From NCBI RefSeq assembly GCF_014649115.1, contig NZ_BMSK01000004.1, forward strand, positions 372,001 through 436,000: a stretch of 64,000 nucleotides of DNA, in the 5' to 3' direction. The notes under the pieces are model-generated. The model saw only the letters and a program-made list of their open reading frames with translations, searched no databases and was not told the DNA's origin. The number at the start of each line of letters is the position of its first letter. Position 1 is the stretch's first letter. Position numbers and translations under genes: made by a program. Positions 55,918 to 64,000 of the stretch are shown here, piece after piece. This DNA comes from Streptomyces eurythermus (GTDB lineage: Bacteria; Actinomycetota; Actinomycetes; Streptomycetales; Streptomycetaceae).

Positions 55918-57647
55918 TTGCCGGCCTCCTTGCTGCCCGCGACGGCGGTGCCGTGACCGGCGTGCTCGAGCTGTTCGAGCGCGGCGATCTCCGGGTGGTG
56001 CAGATCGAACGCCGGGGATTCGCTGCGGATCCGCGGCAGGGTGAGGAAGTTGTGCCGCGGCGGCGGGCAGGAGGTCGCCCACTCCAGGGAGCGGCCGTAG
56101 CCCCACGGGTCGTCCACGCCGACCGGCTTGCCGTACTTGGCCGTCTTCCACACGTTGTAGAGGAACGGCAGGATCGACAGGCCGAGCAGGAAGGAGCTGA
56201 TGGTCGACACCGTGTTCAGCGCGGTGAAGCCGTCGGCGTTCAGGTAGTCGGCGTACCGGCGCGGCATGCCCTCGGCGCCCAGCCAGTGCTGGACCAGGAA
56301 GGTGCCGTGGAAGCCGATGAACAGCGTCCAGAAGGTGATCTTGCCGAGGCGCTCGTCCAGCATCTTGCCGGTCCACTTCGGCCACCAGAAGTGGAAGCCG
56401 GAGAACATGGCGAAGACGACCGTACCGAAGACCACGTAGTGGAAGTGGGCCACCACGAAGTACGAGTCGGAGACGTGGAAGTCCATCGGCGGCGAGGCCA
56501 GGATGACACCGGTCAGACCACCGAACGTGAAGGTGATCAGGAAGCCGGTGGCCCAGAGCATCGGCGTCTCGAAGGAGAGCGAGCCCTTCCACATCGTGCC
56601 GATCCAGTTGAAGAACTTCACACCGGTCGGCACGGCGATCAGGAAGGTCATGAAGGAGAAGAACGGCAGCAGCACCCCGCCGGTGACGTACATGTGGTGG
56701 GCCCACACGGTCACGGACAGACCGGCGATCGCGATCGTCGCGGCGATCAGACCCATGTAGCCGAACATCGGCTTACGGGAGAACACCGGGATGACTTCGG
56801 AGATGATGCCGAAGAACGGCAGGGCGATGATGTACACCTCTGGGTGTCCGAAGAACCAGAAGAGGTGTTGCCACAGCAGTGCGCCGCCGTTGGCCGCGTC
56901 GAAGATGTGGGCGCCGAACTTGCGGTCCGCCTCCAGGGCGAACAGCGCGGCGGCCAGCACCGGGAAGGCCAGCAGGACCAGCACACCGGTCAGCAGCACG
57001 TTCCACACGAAGATCGGCATCCGGAACATGGTCATGCCCGGGGCACGCATGCAGATGATCGTGGTGATGAAGTTGACCGAGCCGAGGATCGTGCCGAAGC
57101 CGGAGAAGGCCAGACCCATGATCCACATGTCGGCGCCGACGCCCGGCGAGCGGACCGCGTCCGACAGCGGGGAGTAGGCGAACCAGCCGAAGTCGGCCGC
57201 ACCCTGCGGGGTGAGGAAGCCGGCCACCGCGATGAGCGAGCCGAACAGGTACAGCCAGTAGGCGAACATGTTCAGCCGCGGGAACGCCACGTCGGGCGCG
57301 CCGATCTGCAGCGGCATGATCCAGTTCGCGAAACCGGCGAACAGCGGCGTCGCGAACATCAGCAGCATGATCGTGCCGTGCATCGTGAACGCCTGGTTGA
57401 ACTGCTCGTTCGACATGATCTGCAGGCCCGGACGGGCCAGCTCGGCGCGCATGATGAGCGCCATCACGCCGCCGATCAGGAAGAACGCGAACGACGTCGC
57501 CAGATACAGCGTGCCGATCGTCTTGTGGTCGGTGGTCGTCAGCCACTTCACCACGACATTGCCGGGTTGCTTGCGCCTGACCGGCAGCTCGTCGGCGTAC
57601 GAGCCTTCAGCTGCCGCGGCACCCTGGGGTTCGTTGAGGATGCTCAC
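55914..57647 (-). CDS. ctaD: Cytochrome c oxidase subunit I
   Basis: A 577-residue twelve-helix subunit I holding heme a, heme a3 and CuB. Ligands are seen in [25 protein letters not shown] (His-Tyr crosslink region), [10 protein letters not shown] and [11 protein letters not shown]. Overlaps ctaC upstream and ctaF downstream by four bases each. GTG start at 57647. Terminal electron acceptor of the bcc-aa3 supercomplex with the qcr genes. Confidence 0.96.
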   Translation of the reverse strand: MSILNEPQGAAAAEGSYADELPVRRKQPGNVVVKWLTTTDHKTIGTLYLATSFAFFLIGGVMALIMRAELARPGLQIMSNEQFNQAFTMHGTIMLLMFATPLFAGFANWIMPLQIGAPDVAFPRLNMFAYWLYLFGSLIAVAGFLTPQGAADFGWFAYSPLSDAVRSPGVGADMWIMGLAFSGFGTILGSVNFITTIICMRAPGMTMFRMPIFVWNVLLTGVLVLLAFPVLAAALFALEADRKFGAHIFDAANGGALLWQHLFWFFGHPEVYIIALPFFGIISEVIPVFSRKPMFGYMGLIAATIAIAGLSVTVWAHHMYVTGGVLLPFFSFMTFLIAVPTGVKFFNWIGTMWKGSLSFETPMLWATGFLITFTFGGLTGVILASPPMDFHVSDSYFVVAHFHYVVFGTVVFAMFSGFHFWWPKWTGKMLDERLGKITFWTLFIGFHGTFLVQHWLGAEGMPRRYADYLNADGFTALNTVSTISSFLLGLSILPFLYNVWKTAKYGKPVGVDDPWGYGRSLEWATSCPPPRHNFLTLPRIRSESPAFDLHHPEIAALEQLEHAGHGTAVAGSKEAGK

Positions 57648-58603
57648 AGGTTGTTCGTCTCCCGGTTCTTCTCGTGGCTCGTCTGCGCGATGCCGGCGGG
57701 AATGTAACCGGTCTGCCCCTTCTTGGCGAGGTCCTTGAGGTGCTGCTCGTAACGCTCGGGGGAGACGACCTTCACGTTGAACAGCATCCGGGAGTGGTCG
57801 ACGCCGCAGAGCTCGGCGCACTTGCCGAGGAAGGTGCCCTCCTTGTTGGGGGTCACCTGGAAGGCGTTGGTGTGGCCCGGAATGACGTCCTGCTTCATGA
57901 GGAACGGCACCACCCAGAAGGAGTGGATGACGTCACGCGAGGTCAGGACGAAGCGGACCGTCTTGCCCTTGGGGAGCCAGAGCGTCGGACCGGGGTTGTT
58001 CGTCTGCGGGTTCCGCGTGCCGGGCGTACCGACGTCGTAGACACCGCCGGCGTTCGCCGGGAACTGGTCCTTGAACCGGTCCGGAATGGCGTCCAGGTTC
58101 TTGTCGGTCTTGGCATCGCCGGTGGAACCGGGGACGTTCTCGATGTAGTTGAAGCCCCAGCTCCACTGGAAGCCGACCACGTTGACCGTGACGTCGGGCT
58201 TCTTGGAGGTGTCCAGGAGCTTCGACTCGTCCCGGGCCGTGAAGTAGAAGAGCACCGAGATGATGATGATCGGGACCACGGTGTACAGGGCCTCGATCGG
58301 CATGTTGTACCGGGTCTGCGGAGGAACCTCGACCTTGGTGCGGCTGCGCCGGTGGAAGAAAGCACTCCACAGGATCAGGCCCCACACCAGCACGCCGACG
58401 GCGAGCGCGGCAGCCCAGGAACCCTGCCACAGGGAGAGGATCCGCGGAGCCTCTTCCGTGGTCGGGGTGGGCATGCCAAGGCGGGGGAAGTCCTTGTATG
58501 TGCAACCGGTTGCGGTCGCCAGGACCAGGCCCGCGGTCAGTGCCTGCAGCAGCTTCCGCCGCATCGGGCGCCGCGGCGAGCGGTCGGAGCCGTTGGGACT
58601 CAC
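57644..58603 (-). CDS. ctaC: Cytochrome c oxidase subunit II
   Basis: A 319-residue subunit II lipoprotein: lipobox ATGC (Cys34), two membrane helices, then a cupredoxin domain with the CuA site [12 protein letters not shown] and the upstream His in DVIHSFWVV. First gene of ctaC-ctaD-ctaF. An inverted repeat GGGTTTGG/CCAAACCC lies about 100 bases upstream. Confidence 0.95.
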   Translation of the reverse strand: MSPNGSDRSPRRPMRRKLLQALTAGLVLATATGCTYKDFPRLGMPTPTTEEAPRILSLWQGSWAAALAVGVLVWGLILWSAFFHRRSRTKVEVPPQTRYNMPIEALYTVVPIIIISVLFYFTARDESKLLDTSKKPDVTVNVVGFQWSWGFNYIENVPGSTGDAKTDKNLDAIPDRFKDQFPANAGGVYDVGTPGTRNPQTNNPGPTLWLPKGKTVRFVLTSRDVIHSFWVVPFLMKQDVIPGHTNAFQVTPNKEGTFLGKCAELCGVDHSRMLFNVKVVSPERYEQHLKDLAKKGQTGYIPAGIAQTSHEKNRETNNL

Positions 58604-58682
58604 GTAGCGCCTTCCCGAGAGTCTCGCCCGCGCGGTCGGCTGCGGCCTTCTCGCTGGTCGGTCGCCGCCCTGCGTCGGGCAG

Positions 58683-58711
58683 GGGTTTGGATGTTTATGC
58701 GGACCAAACCC
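58683..58711 (-). promoter_or_regulatory. Inverted repeat upstream of ctaC
   Basis: GGGTTTGG at 58683-58690 and CCAAACCC at 58704-58711 with a 13-base A/T-rich centre that contains CATAAA on the - strand, a possible -10 box. A candidate operator. Confidence 0.5.
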
Positions 58712-58784
58712 TAGCCGACGCTCTCCGAGGGTTCGCGGGGAGGGGGGCCTACTGAGTGGAGTGGTTCGCTTAATTGGCGGCTGC

Positions 58785-58835
58785 GGGCGTGTCGTGGCTG
58801 GTCGCGCAGTTCCCCGCGCCCCTGGGTTGGCTGCC
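58785..58835. repeat. Dispersed intergenic repeat, second type
   Basis: GGCTGCGGGCGTGTCGTGGC, TGGTCGCGCAGTTCCCCGCG and CCCCT are marks of another short element frequent in Streptomyces intergenic DNA. Here it lies between divergent genes, close to the promoter of the cysteine desulfurase fusion. Confidence 0.6.
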
Positions 58836-58848
58836 TCCGCCGGGGTCT

Positions 58849-58861
58849 TAACGTTGCCGTA
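58849..58861 (+). promoter_or_regulatory. Leaderless promoter -10 box of the desulfurase fusion
   Basis: TAACGT at 58849-58854 is six bases before the ATG; no ribosome binding site. Confidence 0.5.
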
Positions 58862-60237
58862 TGGCCTACTTTGACGCTGCCTCCGCCGTTCCTCTCCACC
58901 CGGTTGCCCGACAGGCTCTGTTGGCCTCTCTGGACGAGGGGTGGGCCGATCCCGCGCGGTTGTACCGGGAGGGGCGGAAGGCTCGGGTGTTGGTGGACGC
59001 GGCTCGGGAGGCGGCCGCGGAGGCCGTCGGCTGCCGGGCCGACGAGGTGGTGTTCACGCCGTCCGGGACGCGGGCCGTACACACCGGGATCGCGGGGGCG
59101 TTGGCCGGGCGGCGGCGGGTGGGACGCCACCTGATCGTGTCTGCCGTCGAACACTCCTCCGTACTCCATTCGGCTGAGGCGTGGGAGGCGGACGGCGGGA
59201 GCGTCACCCAGGTGGCCGTCAACCGGGCGGGAGCCGTCGACCCTTCGGGGTACGCGGAGGCGCTCCGGGCGGACACCGCGCTGGCCTGCCTGCAGTCGGC
59301 CAACCACGAGGTGGGCACCGAGCAGCCGGTGGCCGAGGTGGCCGAGGTGTGCCGGGCCGCCGGGGTGCCGCTGCTGGTGGACGCGGCGCAGTCGCTGGGC
59401 TGGGGGCCGGTCGGGGGTGACTGGTCGCTGCTGACGGCCAGCGCGCACAAGTGGGGCGGGCCCTCGGGGGTCGGGCTGCTCGTCGTCCGCAAGGGGGTGC
59501 GGTTCGCCGCCCAAGGGCCGGTGGACGAGCGGGAGTCGGGCCGGGCGCCCGGTTTCGAGAACATCCCGGCCATCGTGGCGGCGGTGGCCTCGCTGCGCGC
59601 GGTACGGGCCGAGGCGGCCCGGGAGGCGGTACGGCTGCGGGAGCTGACGGAGCGGATCCGGGTCCGGGTGCCTCAGCTGGTACCGGACGTGGAGGTGGTC
59701 GGCGACGCCGGGCGCCGGCTGCCCGGGATCGTCACCTTCTCCTGCCTCTACGTGGACGGCGAGGCCCTGTTGCACGAGCTGGACCGGGCCGGCTTCTCGG
59801 TCTCCTCCGGCTCCTCGTGCACGTCCAGCACGCTGACGCCCAGCCATGTGCTGAAGGCGATGGGGGTGCTGAGCGAGGGCAACGTCCGGGTGTCGCTGCC
59901 GCCCGGCACGGCGGAGGAGGACGTGGAGCGGTTCCTGGAGGTGCTGCCGGGGACGGTGGCCGGGGTGCGGGAGAAGCTGGGCGCACCGGCGCCGGCGACG
60001 GCCGTCCGGGCTCGGGAGCTGGTCGTCGACTCCCTGGGCAAGCGCTGCCCGATCCCGGTCATCGAGCTGGCGAAGGTGTTCGGCGGGGTCCCGGTGGGCG
60101 GCCTCGTACGGGTCCTGTCGGACGACGAGGCCGCCCGCCTGGACATCCCGGCGTGGTGCCAGATGCGGGGGCAGGAGTACGTGGGCGAGGAACCGGCGGA
60201 ACGGGGAACGGCGTACCTGGTCCGCCGGGTGAGCTGA
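58861..60237 (+). CDS. Cysteine desulfurase fused to a TusA-like domain
   Basis: A 458-residue fusion. Residues 1-370 are a NifS/IscS-type PLP enzyme with QSANHEVGTEQP, the PLP Lys197 in ASAHKWGGPSG and the active-site Cys320 in SSGSSCTSS. Residues 380-458 are a TusA-like sulfurtransferase with Cys396 in LGKRCPIPVIEL. Sulfur taken from cysteine would pass within one chain to the TusA Cys, for delivery to tRNA thiolation, molybdopterin or other acceptors. Its place between the oxidase genes and a PfkB kinase gives no acceptor; ErpA is 3 kb away. Confidence 0.9.
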   Translation: MAYFDAASAVPLHPVARQALLASLDEGWADPARLYREGRKARVLVDAAREAAAEAVGCRADEVVFTPSGTRAVHTGIAGALAGRRRVGRHLIVSAVEHSSVLHSAEAWEADGGSVTQVAVNRAGAVDPSGYAEALRADTALACLQSANHEVGTEQPVAEVAEVCRAAGVPLLVDAAQSLGWGPVGGDWSLLTASAHKWGGPSGVGLLVVRKGVRFAAQGPVDERESGRAPGFENIPAIVAAVASLRAVRAEAAREAVRLRELTERIRVRVPQLVPDVEVVGDAGRRLPGIVTFSCLYVDGEALLHELDRAGFSVSSGSSCTSSTLTPSHVLKAMGVLSEGNVRVSLPPGTAEEDVERFLEVLPGTVAGVREKLGAPAPATAVRARELVVDSLGKRCPIPVIELAKVFGGVPVGGLVRVLSDDEAARLDIPAWCQMRGQEYVGEEPAERGTAYLVRRVS

Positions 60238-60251
60238 ACGCCCCGCGGACC

Positions 60252-61226
60252 TCAGCTCAGGTGGGTGCGGACCTCCTCGCCCGCCTCTTCGCCGTACGCC
60301 TTCACGAACCGCTCCATGAAGTGGGTCCGCCGCAGCTGGTACTCCTGCGTCCCCACGGTCTCGATGACCAGGGTGGCGAGCATGCACCCGATCTGCGCCG
60401 CGCGCTCCAGCGAGACGCCCCAGGCCAGCCCGGACAGGAAACCCGCGCGGAAGGCGTCGCCGACGCCGGTGGGGTCGGCCTTGCGGTCCTCCTCCGGGCA
60501 GCCGACCTCGATCGGGTCCGCGCCGGTCCGCTCGATGCGCACGCCCCGCGAGCCGAGGGTGGTGACCCGGTGGCCGACCTTGGACAGGATCTCCGCGTCG
60601 CTCCAGCCGGTCTTGGACTCGATGAGGCCCTTCTCGTACTCGTTGGAGAAGAGGTAGGTCGCGCCGTCCAGCAGTATCCGGATCTCCTCGCCCTCCATCC
60701 GGGCGATCTGCTGGGAGAAGTCGGCGGCGAACGGGATGTTCCGGGAGCGGCACTCCTCGGTGTGGCGGAGCATCGCCTCGGGGTCGTCGGCGCCGATGAG
60801 GACCAGGTCGAGGCCGCCCACGCGGTCCGCGACGGTCTTCAGCTCGATGAGGCGGGCCTCGCTCATCGCGCCGGTGTAGAAGGAGCCGATCTGGTTGTGG
60901 TCGGCGTCGGTGGTGCACACGAAGCGGGCGGTGTGCAGCGTCTCGGAGATGCGGACCGAGTCCGTGTCCACGCCGTGCCGGTCGAGCCACGCCCGGTACT
61001 CGTCGAAGTCGAAGCCGGCGGCGCCGACCAGGATCGGGCGGGTGCCGAGCTGGCCCATGCCGAAGGCGATGTTGGCGGCGACGCCGCCGCGGCGGACGTC
61101 GAGGTTGTCGACCAGGAAGGAGAGCGAAACCGTGTGCAGCTGGTCCGCGACGAACTGGTCGGCGAAGCGGCCGGGGAAGGTCATGAGGTGGTCGGTGGCG
61201 ATGGAGCCGGTGACTGCGATGCGCAC
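60252..61226 (-). CDS. PfkB-family carbohydrate/nucleoside kinase
   Basis: A 324-residue ribokinase-fold kinase with GGVAANIAFGMGQLGTRP, the DNLDVRRGG segment, and the C-terminal signature DPTGVGDAFRAGFLSGLAWG with the catalytic Asp. The adenosine-kinase-like start (TGSIATDHLMTFPGRF) suggests adenosine or a similar nucleoside, but specificity is open. AGGAG lies nine bases before the GTG. Confidence 0.88.
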   Translation of the reverse strand: MRIAVTGSIATDHLMTFPGRFADQFVADQLHTVSLSFLVDNLDVRRGGVAANIAFGMGQLGTRPILVGAAGFDFDEYRAWLDRHGVDTDSVRISETLHTARFVCTTDADHNQIGSFYTGAMSEARLIELKTVADRVGGLDLVLIGADDPEAMLRHTEECRSRNIPFAADFSQQIARMEGEEIRILLDGATYLFSNEYEKGLIESKTGWSDAEILSKVGHRVTTLGSRGVRIERTGADPIEVGCPEEDRKADPTGVGDAFRAGFLSGLAWGVSLERAAQIGCMLATLVIETVGTQEYQLRRTHFMERFVKAYGEEAGEEVRTHLS

Positions 61227-61343
61227 GACGGGGATTCTCCTGGGGAGGCTGGATTGACAGTTCACGCTACCGGTTCGGCCGCCCGCACTGAAGCTGACGA
61301 AACTACCCGATAGTAGATCTTTCTTCGCGGCCCGTGCCGTGCG

Positions 61344-61356
61344 TACGGTGCGCCCA
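61344..61356 (+). promoter_or_regulatory. Leaderless promoter -10 box of the small gene
   Basis: TACGGT at 61344-61349 is six bases before the ATG at 61356. Confidence 0.5.
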
Positions 61357-61565
61357 TGACGAACCCCGAGGTCTTCTCCCGCCCCCCGGCCGAGCCCGAC
61401 GGCGGCCTCGCCTCGCTGTGGGGCGACTGCGCCCGGATGGTTCCGCACTGGGCGGCCCCGGAGCGGGCCGAGTCCCGTCCGGTGTCCCCGTCCCGGATCC
61501 ACGGGGTGTCCGTGCCGGCGCGGTCGGCACGGCTGCTGGACGCGATGTCGGAGTACGGCGACTGA
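61356..61565 (+). CDS. Small leaderless protein of unknown function
   Basis: A 69-residue protein, Pro/Ala-rich, with SLWGDCARMVPHWAAPERAE and no known domain. The good -10 box and codon use typical of the genome argue that it is real. It lies 98 bases before the membrane-anchored secreted protein gene on the same strand; they may form a pair. Confidence 0.65.
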   Translation: MTNPEVFSRPPAEPDGGLASLWGDCARMVPHWAAPERAESRPVSPSRIHGVSVPARSARLLDAMSEYGD

Positions 61566-61663
61566 CCGGGAGGACGTGACCGGGAACCGCGCGCCGCCCT
61601 CCCGCGTCCCATCGCCGTCCCCCGCGCGGGGAGCGCGGGGCACGACCAGCGAGGAGCGATGCG

Positions 61664-63145
61664 GTGAACACCGAGCACCCTGAGGACTCCGGCGCCCCGG
61701 AGCGCCACGGGACCGGACGGACGAGGCGGCGCCCCACCGCGCTCGTCGTCTCCGTCGCCACCGCCGCCGTGCTGCTCGTCGGCGGCGGCGGGGCCTACCT
61801 GGCGGCCGGCGGCCAGAGCGCGTCCACGGACGCCCCGGCCGCGCCCGCGGGGGCCCGCACTCCCCCGCCGCTCGCCCTGGACGGCTGGACCGGTTCCGGC
61901 ACCGGCACCGGCGGTGTCGCGCCCGGCGAGCCCGATCCGTCCGGTGCCCGGTACGTGGCCGCCGGCGAACTGCCGGACGGACCCGGCTCGGCACCGGTGT
62001 ACGGGCCGGGGGCCGAGGCCGGCCGGGAGCGGGTGGCGCGGCTGGCGCGGGCGCTCGGCATGGACGGGACCCCGGTGGCCGAGGGCCGGATCTGGCGGGT
62101 CGGCGGCCGGGACGGCTCCGGACCGGCCCTGACGGTGCACCGGGACGCGCCGGGCAGCTGGTCGTACAGCCGGTACGCGCCCGGCACCGACGACTGCCGC
62201 AAGGTGACCGTCTGCTCCCCCGGCCCGGGCGCCCCGGCCGGCGATCCGGTGGGCGTGGCCGACGCCGAGCGGGCGGCCGCGCCGGTGCTGGAGGCGGCCG
62301 GGCTGGAGGGCGCGAGGACCGACGCGAGCCGGGTGACGGGCGCCCAGCGGGTGGTGGACGCCGATCCGGTGGTGGGCGGGCTGCCCACGTACGGCTGGAC
62401 GACCGGCCTGACCGTCGGCCGCGGGGGTGAACTGGTCGGCGGCCACGGGCTGCTGGCCGCGCCGGTGAAGGGCGACACGTATCCCGTGCTGGGCGCGGCG
62501 CGCACGCTGGAGCTGATGAACGGGGCGGCCGGGGGCGGCCACCGGATGGGGATCGGCGGGTGCGCGAGCCCGGTGCCGCTGAAGGACCGGCTGGAGGCGC
62601 CGTGCGGGGCGTCCACGGGGGTGCCGAAGCGGGCGCGGGAGACGCTCTCCGTGGACAAGGCGGTGTTCGGGTTGGCCGCGCACTCGGTGGGCGGGCGGCA
62701 GACGCTGGTGCCGTCCTGGCTGTTCCGGGTGCGGGGGGCCGGCGGGGGCGAGGCGTTCACGGTGACGTATCCGGCGGTCGACCCGGCGTATCTGACGCCC
62801 GCCTCCGCGTCCGCGTCCCCCGCGCCGGTGCCGTCCGGGAGGAGCCGGAGCGTGCCGGTGACCTCGTACTCGGCCGACGGGCGGATGCTGCGGGTGGGGT
62901 TCTCCGGCGGGGTGTGCGCCGACTACCGGGTCTCGGCGCGGGAGAGCGGCGACCGGGTGACGGTGACGGTCACCGAGACGCCCTGGCCGGACCGGGTGTG
63001 CGTGCTGATCGCCAAGGAGTACGTGAAGACCGTGACGCTGGACGCGCCGCCGGCCGGGCGGACGGTGACCGGCGCGGACGGCCGGGAGATCCCCGAGGCC
63101 GCGCCGGGCGCGCTGCGGCCGGACGCGTCGGCACGGCCGCGCTGA
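61664..63145 (+). CDS. Membrane-anchored extracellular protein
   Basis: A 493-residue protein: a basic N terminus, one membrane helix (ALVVSVATAAVLLVGGGGAYLAAGG), then a large extracellular part rich in Gly, Pro and Ala. A Cys pair (DDCRKVTVC) and four more Cys suggest disulfides. The last 90 residues form a strand-rich domain, VTSYSADGRMLRVGFSGGVCADYRVSARESGDRVTVTVTETPWPDRVCVLIA. No enzyme motif. The GTG start has GAGGAG upstream. Ends before a hairpin shared with erpA. Confidence 0.8.
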   Translation: MNTEHPEDSGAPERHGTGRTRRRPTALVVSVATAAVLLVGGGGAYLAAGGQSASTDAPAAPAGARTPPPLALDGWTGSGTGTGGVAPGEPDPSGARYVAAGELPDGPGSAPVYGPGAEAGRERVARLARALGMDGTPVAEGRIWRVGGRDGSGPALTVHRDAPGSWSYSRYAPGTDDCRKVTVCSPGPGAPAGDPVGVADAERAAAPVLEAAGLEGARTDASRVTGAQRVVDADPVVGGLPTYGWTTGLTVGRGGELVGGHGLLAAPVKGDTYPVLGAARTLELMNGAAGGGHRMGIGGCASPVPLKDRLEAPCGASTGVPKRARETLSVDKAVFGLAAHSVGGRQTLVPSWLFRVRGAGGGEAFTVTYPAVDPAYLTPASASASPAPVPSGRSRSVPVTSYSADGRMLRVGFSGGVCADYRVSARESGDRVTVTVTETPWPDRVCVLIAKEYVKTVTLDAPPAGRTVTGADGREIPEAAPGALRPDASARPR

Positions 63146-63215
63146 ACCGGCCCGCTGGTTCCTGACCCGGCCGGCGGGTCACCGGCGGACGAAGGCCCGC
63201 CGGTTGGCGACAGAC

Positions 63216-63252
63216 GAAGGCGGCGGCCCCCGTGGAGGGGACCGCCGCCTTC
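63216..63252. terminator. Terminator between convergent genes
   Basis: GAAGGCGGCGGCCCC pairs with GGGG-A-CCGCCGCCTTC (one bulged A), between the secreted protein gene and erpA; it can serve both. Confidence 0.7.
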
Positions 63253-63273
63253 ACCGTCCGGTGCCGTCTGGGC

Positions 63274-63630
63274 TCAGCTGAAGGAGTCGCCGCAGGCGCA
63301 GGAGCCGGTCGCGTTCGGGTTGTCGATCGTGAAGCCCTGCTTCTCGATCGTGTCCACGAAGTCGACGGTGGCGCCGCCCAGGTACGGAGCGCTCATGCGG
63401 TCCGTGACGACCTTGACCCCGCCGAAGTCCTTCACGACGTCGCCGTCGAGCGAGCGCTCGTCGAAGAAGAGCTGGTAGCGCAGGCCGGAGCAGCCGCCGG
63501 GCTGGACGGCGACACGCAGCGCGAGGTCGTCGCGGCCTTCCTGGTCGAGCAGGGCCTTGACCTTGGCCGCGGCGGCGTCGGTCAGGATGATGCCGTCGGT
63601 GACGGTGGTGGTCTCGTCCGATACGGACAT
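63274..63630 (-). CDS. erpA: Iron-sulfur cluster insertion protein ErpA/HesB family
   Basis: A 118-residue A-type carrier with the three conserved Cys: GGCSG and GSCACGD at the end. It passes Fe-S clusters to apo-enzymes. Divergent from nadA, whose product, quinolinate synthase, needs a [4Fe-4S] cluster. ATG at 63630. Confidence 0.93.
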   Translation of the reverse strand: MSVSDETTTVTDGIILTDAAAAKVKALLDQEGRDDLALRVAVQPGGCSGLRYQLFFDERSLDGDVVKDFGGVKVVTDRMSAPYLGGATVDFVDTIEKQGFTIDNPNATGSCACGDSFS

Positions 63631-63902
63631 CTACATCTCTCCCGGGTTGTACGGAGACTGCTTGCCGACGTATGCAACCGGCGCTGCCGCGGTTTCATTC
63701 CGGGCCGGGCGATCGCGCTGTCGCGTTGTCGCGTTTTTGTGTCGCTTCCTCATGCTCGCACATGGCCCGTCGGGGGGACAGCGGCTCGGAGAAGGGCCCC
63801 GGCGGGATTCACGTCACATCGACGCTATGGCCATCGTCAAAGTGACATGAAGCGGTTATGATAATAGCGTCAGTTAGACGAAAAGTAGAAAGGGTGCGTG
63901 TC

Positions 63903-64000
63903 GTGACCACCGCCCAGACCCCGGAGCTCGACGTGCAGCCGAGTCCGCTCGCCCTGCTGCTGCTCGGCCGTGAGGCCGACCCGAAGAGCGAGCGGGGCGT
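63903..64000 (+). CDS. nadA: Quinolinate synthase NadA, 5' end
   Basis: The first 32 residues (TTAQTPELDVQPSPLALLLLGREADPKSERG) of a protein cut by the window end. The start GTG at 63903, GAAAGG upstream, and the place next to erpA, as in S. coelicolor SCO2161-SCO2162, support NadA, which makes quinolinate for NAD. The catalytic region is outside the window, so the name rests on position and the N-terminal likeness. Confidence 0.75.
   Translation, partial: MTTAQTPELDVQPSPLALLLLGREADPKSERG

Overview
The window is chromosomal DNA of a Streptomyces. It has very high GC, actinobacterial gene families throughout, and a gene order that, from memory, follows the S. coelicolor chromosome from thiG (about SCO2109) to nadA (about SCO2162). 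This synteny is broken by one large insertion. No sequence search was run; family calls come from reading motifs.

Layout. 1-5.8 kb: thiG 3' end, a MITE-like element at its stop codon, a PASTA-domain Ser/Thr kinase, endonuclease IV, a His-rich membrane protein behind a CsoR-type copper box, a sulfite-oxidase-like enzyme, and bacterioferritin with its ferredoxin under an iron box. 5.9-12.6 kb: class II DAHP synthase, a secreted protein, a fused anthranilate synthase behind a Trp-Trp-Trp attenuator, and 6-phosphofructokinase. 12.7-30.3 kb: a MacRS-like two-component pair, PlsC, an esterase, glucokinase GlkA and its partner gene, a P-loop ATPase, FadD, two glycosyltransferases, a metallopeptidase-like lipoprotein and two NlpC/P60 proteins. 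30.5-36.8 kb: a NYN-domain protein, a rhomboid protease, a stand-alone Lrp ligand-binding domain, a class V aminotransferase behind a SAM-IV riboswitch, and trpD.

36.9-53.5 kb is the centre of interest. The respiratory set ctaE-qcrC-qcrA-qcrB is intact at 49.3-53.5 kb, but a second complete, diverged qcrA-qcrB pair lies at 36.9-39.6 kb next to trpD. Between the two pairs sits a carbazole-alkaloid cluster. Seven genes on the + strand (KAS III-like, SRPBCC cyclase, ThDP enzyme, phytoene-synthase-like prenyltransferase, FabH, ACP, HisC-like aminotransferase) match in order the carquinostatin/neocarazostatin type. IPP isomerase and a cytochrome P450 lie on the - strand. The expected product is a prenylated, probably oxidised carbazole, often an ortho-quinone. 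I infer that the extra Rieske/cytochrome b pair is a self-resistance copy of the bc1 complex, which would make bc1 the target of the product. The two QcrB copies differ in the quinol-oxidation (Qo) site.

53.6-64 kb: a receiver-like protein, an L,D-transpeptidase, the aa3 oxidase genes ctaC-ctaD-ctaF, a cysteine desulfurase-TusA fusion, a PfkB-family sugar/nucleoside kinase, a small leaderless gene, a secreted protein, ErpA and the start of nadA. Many genes in the window look leaderless, with a TANNNT -10 box 6-8 bases before the start codon.
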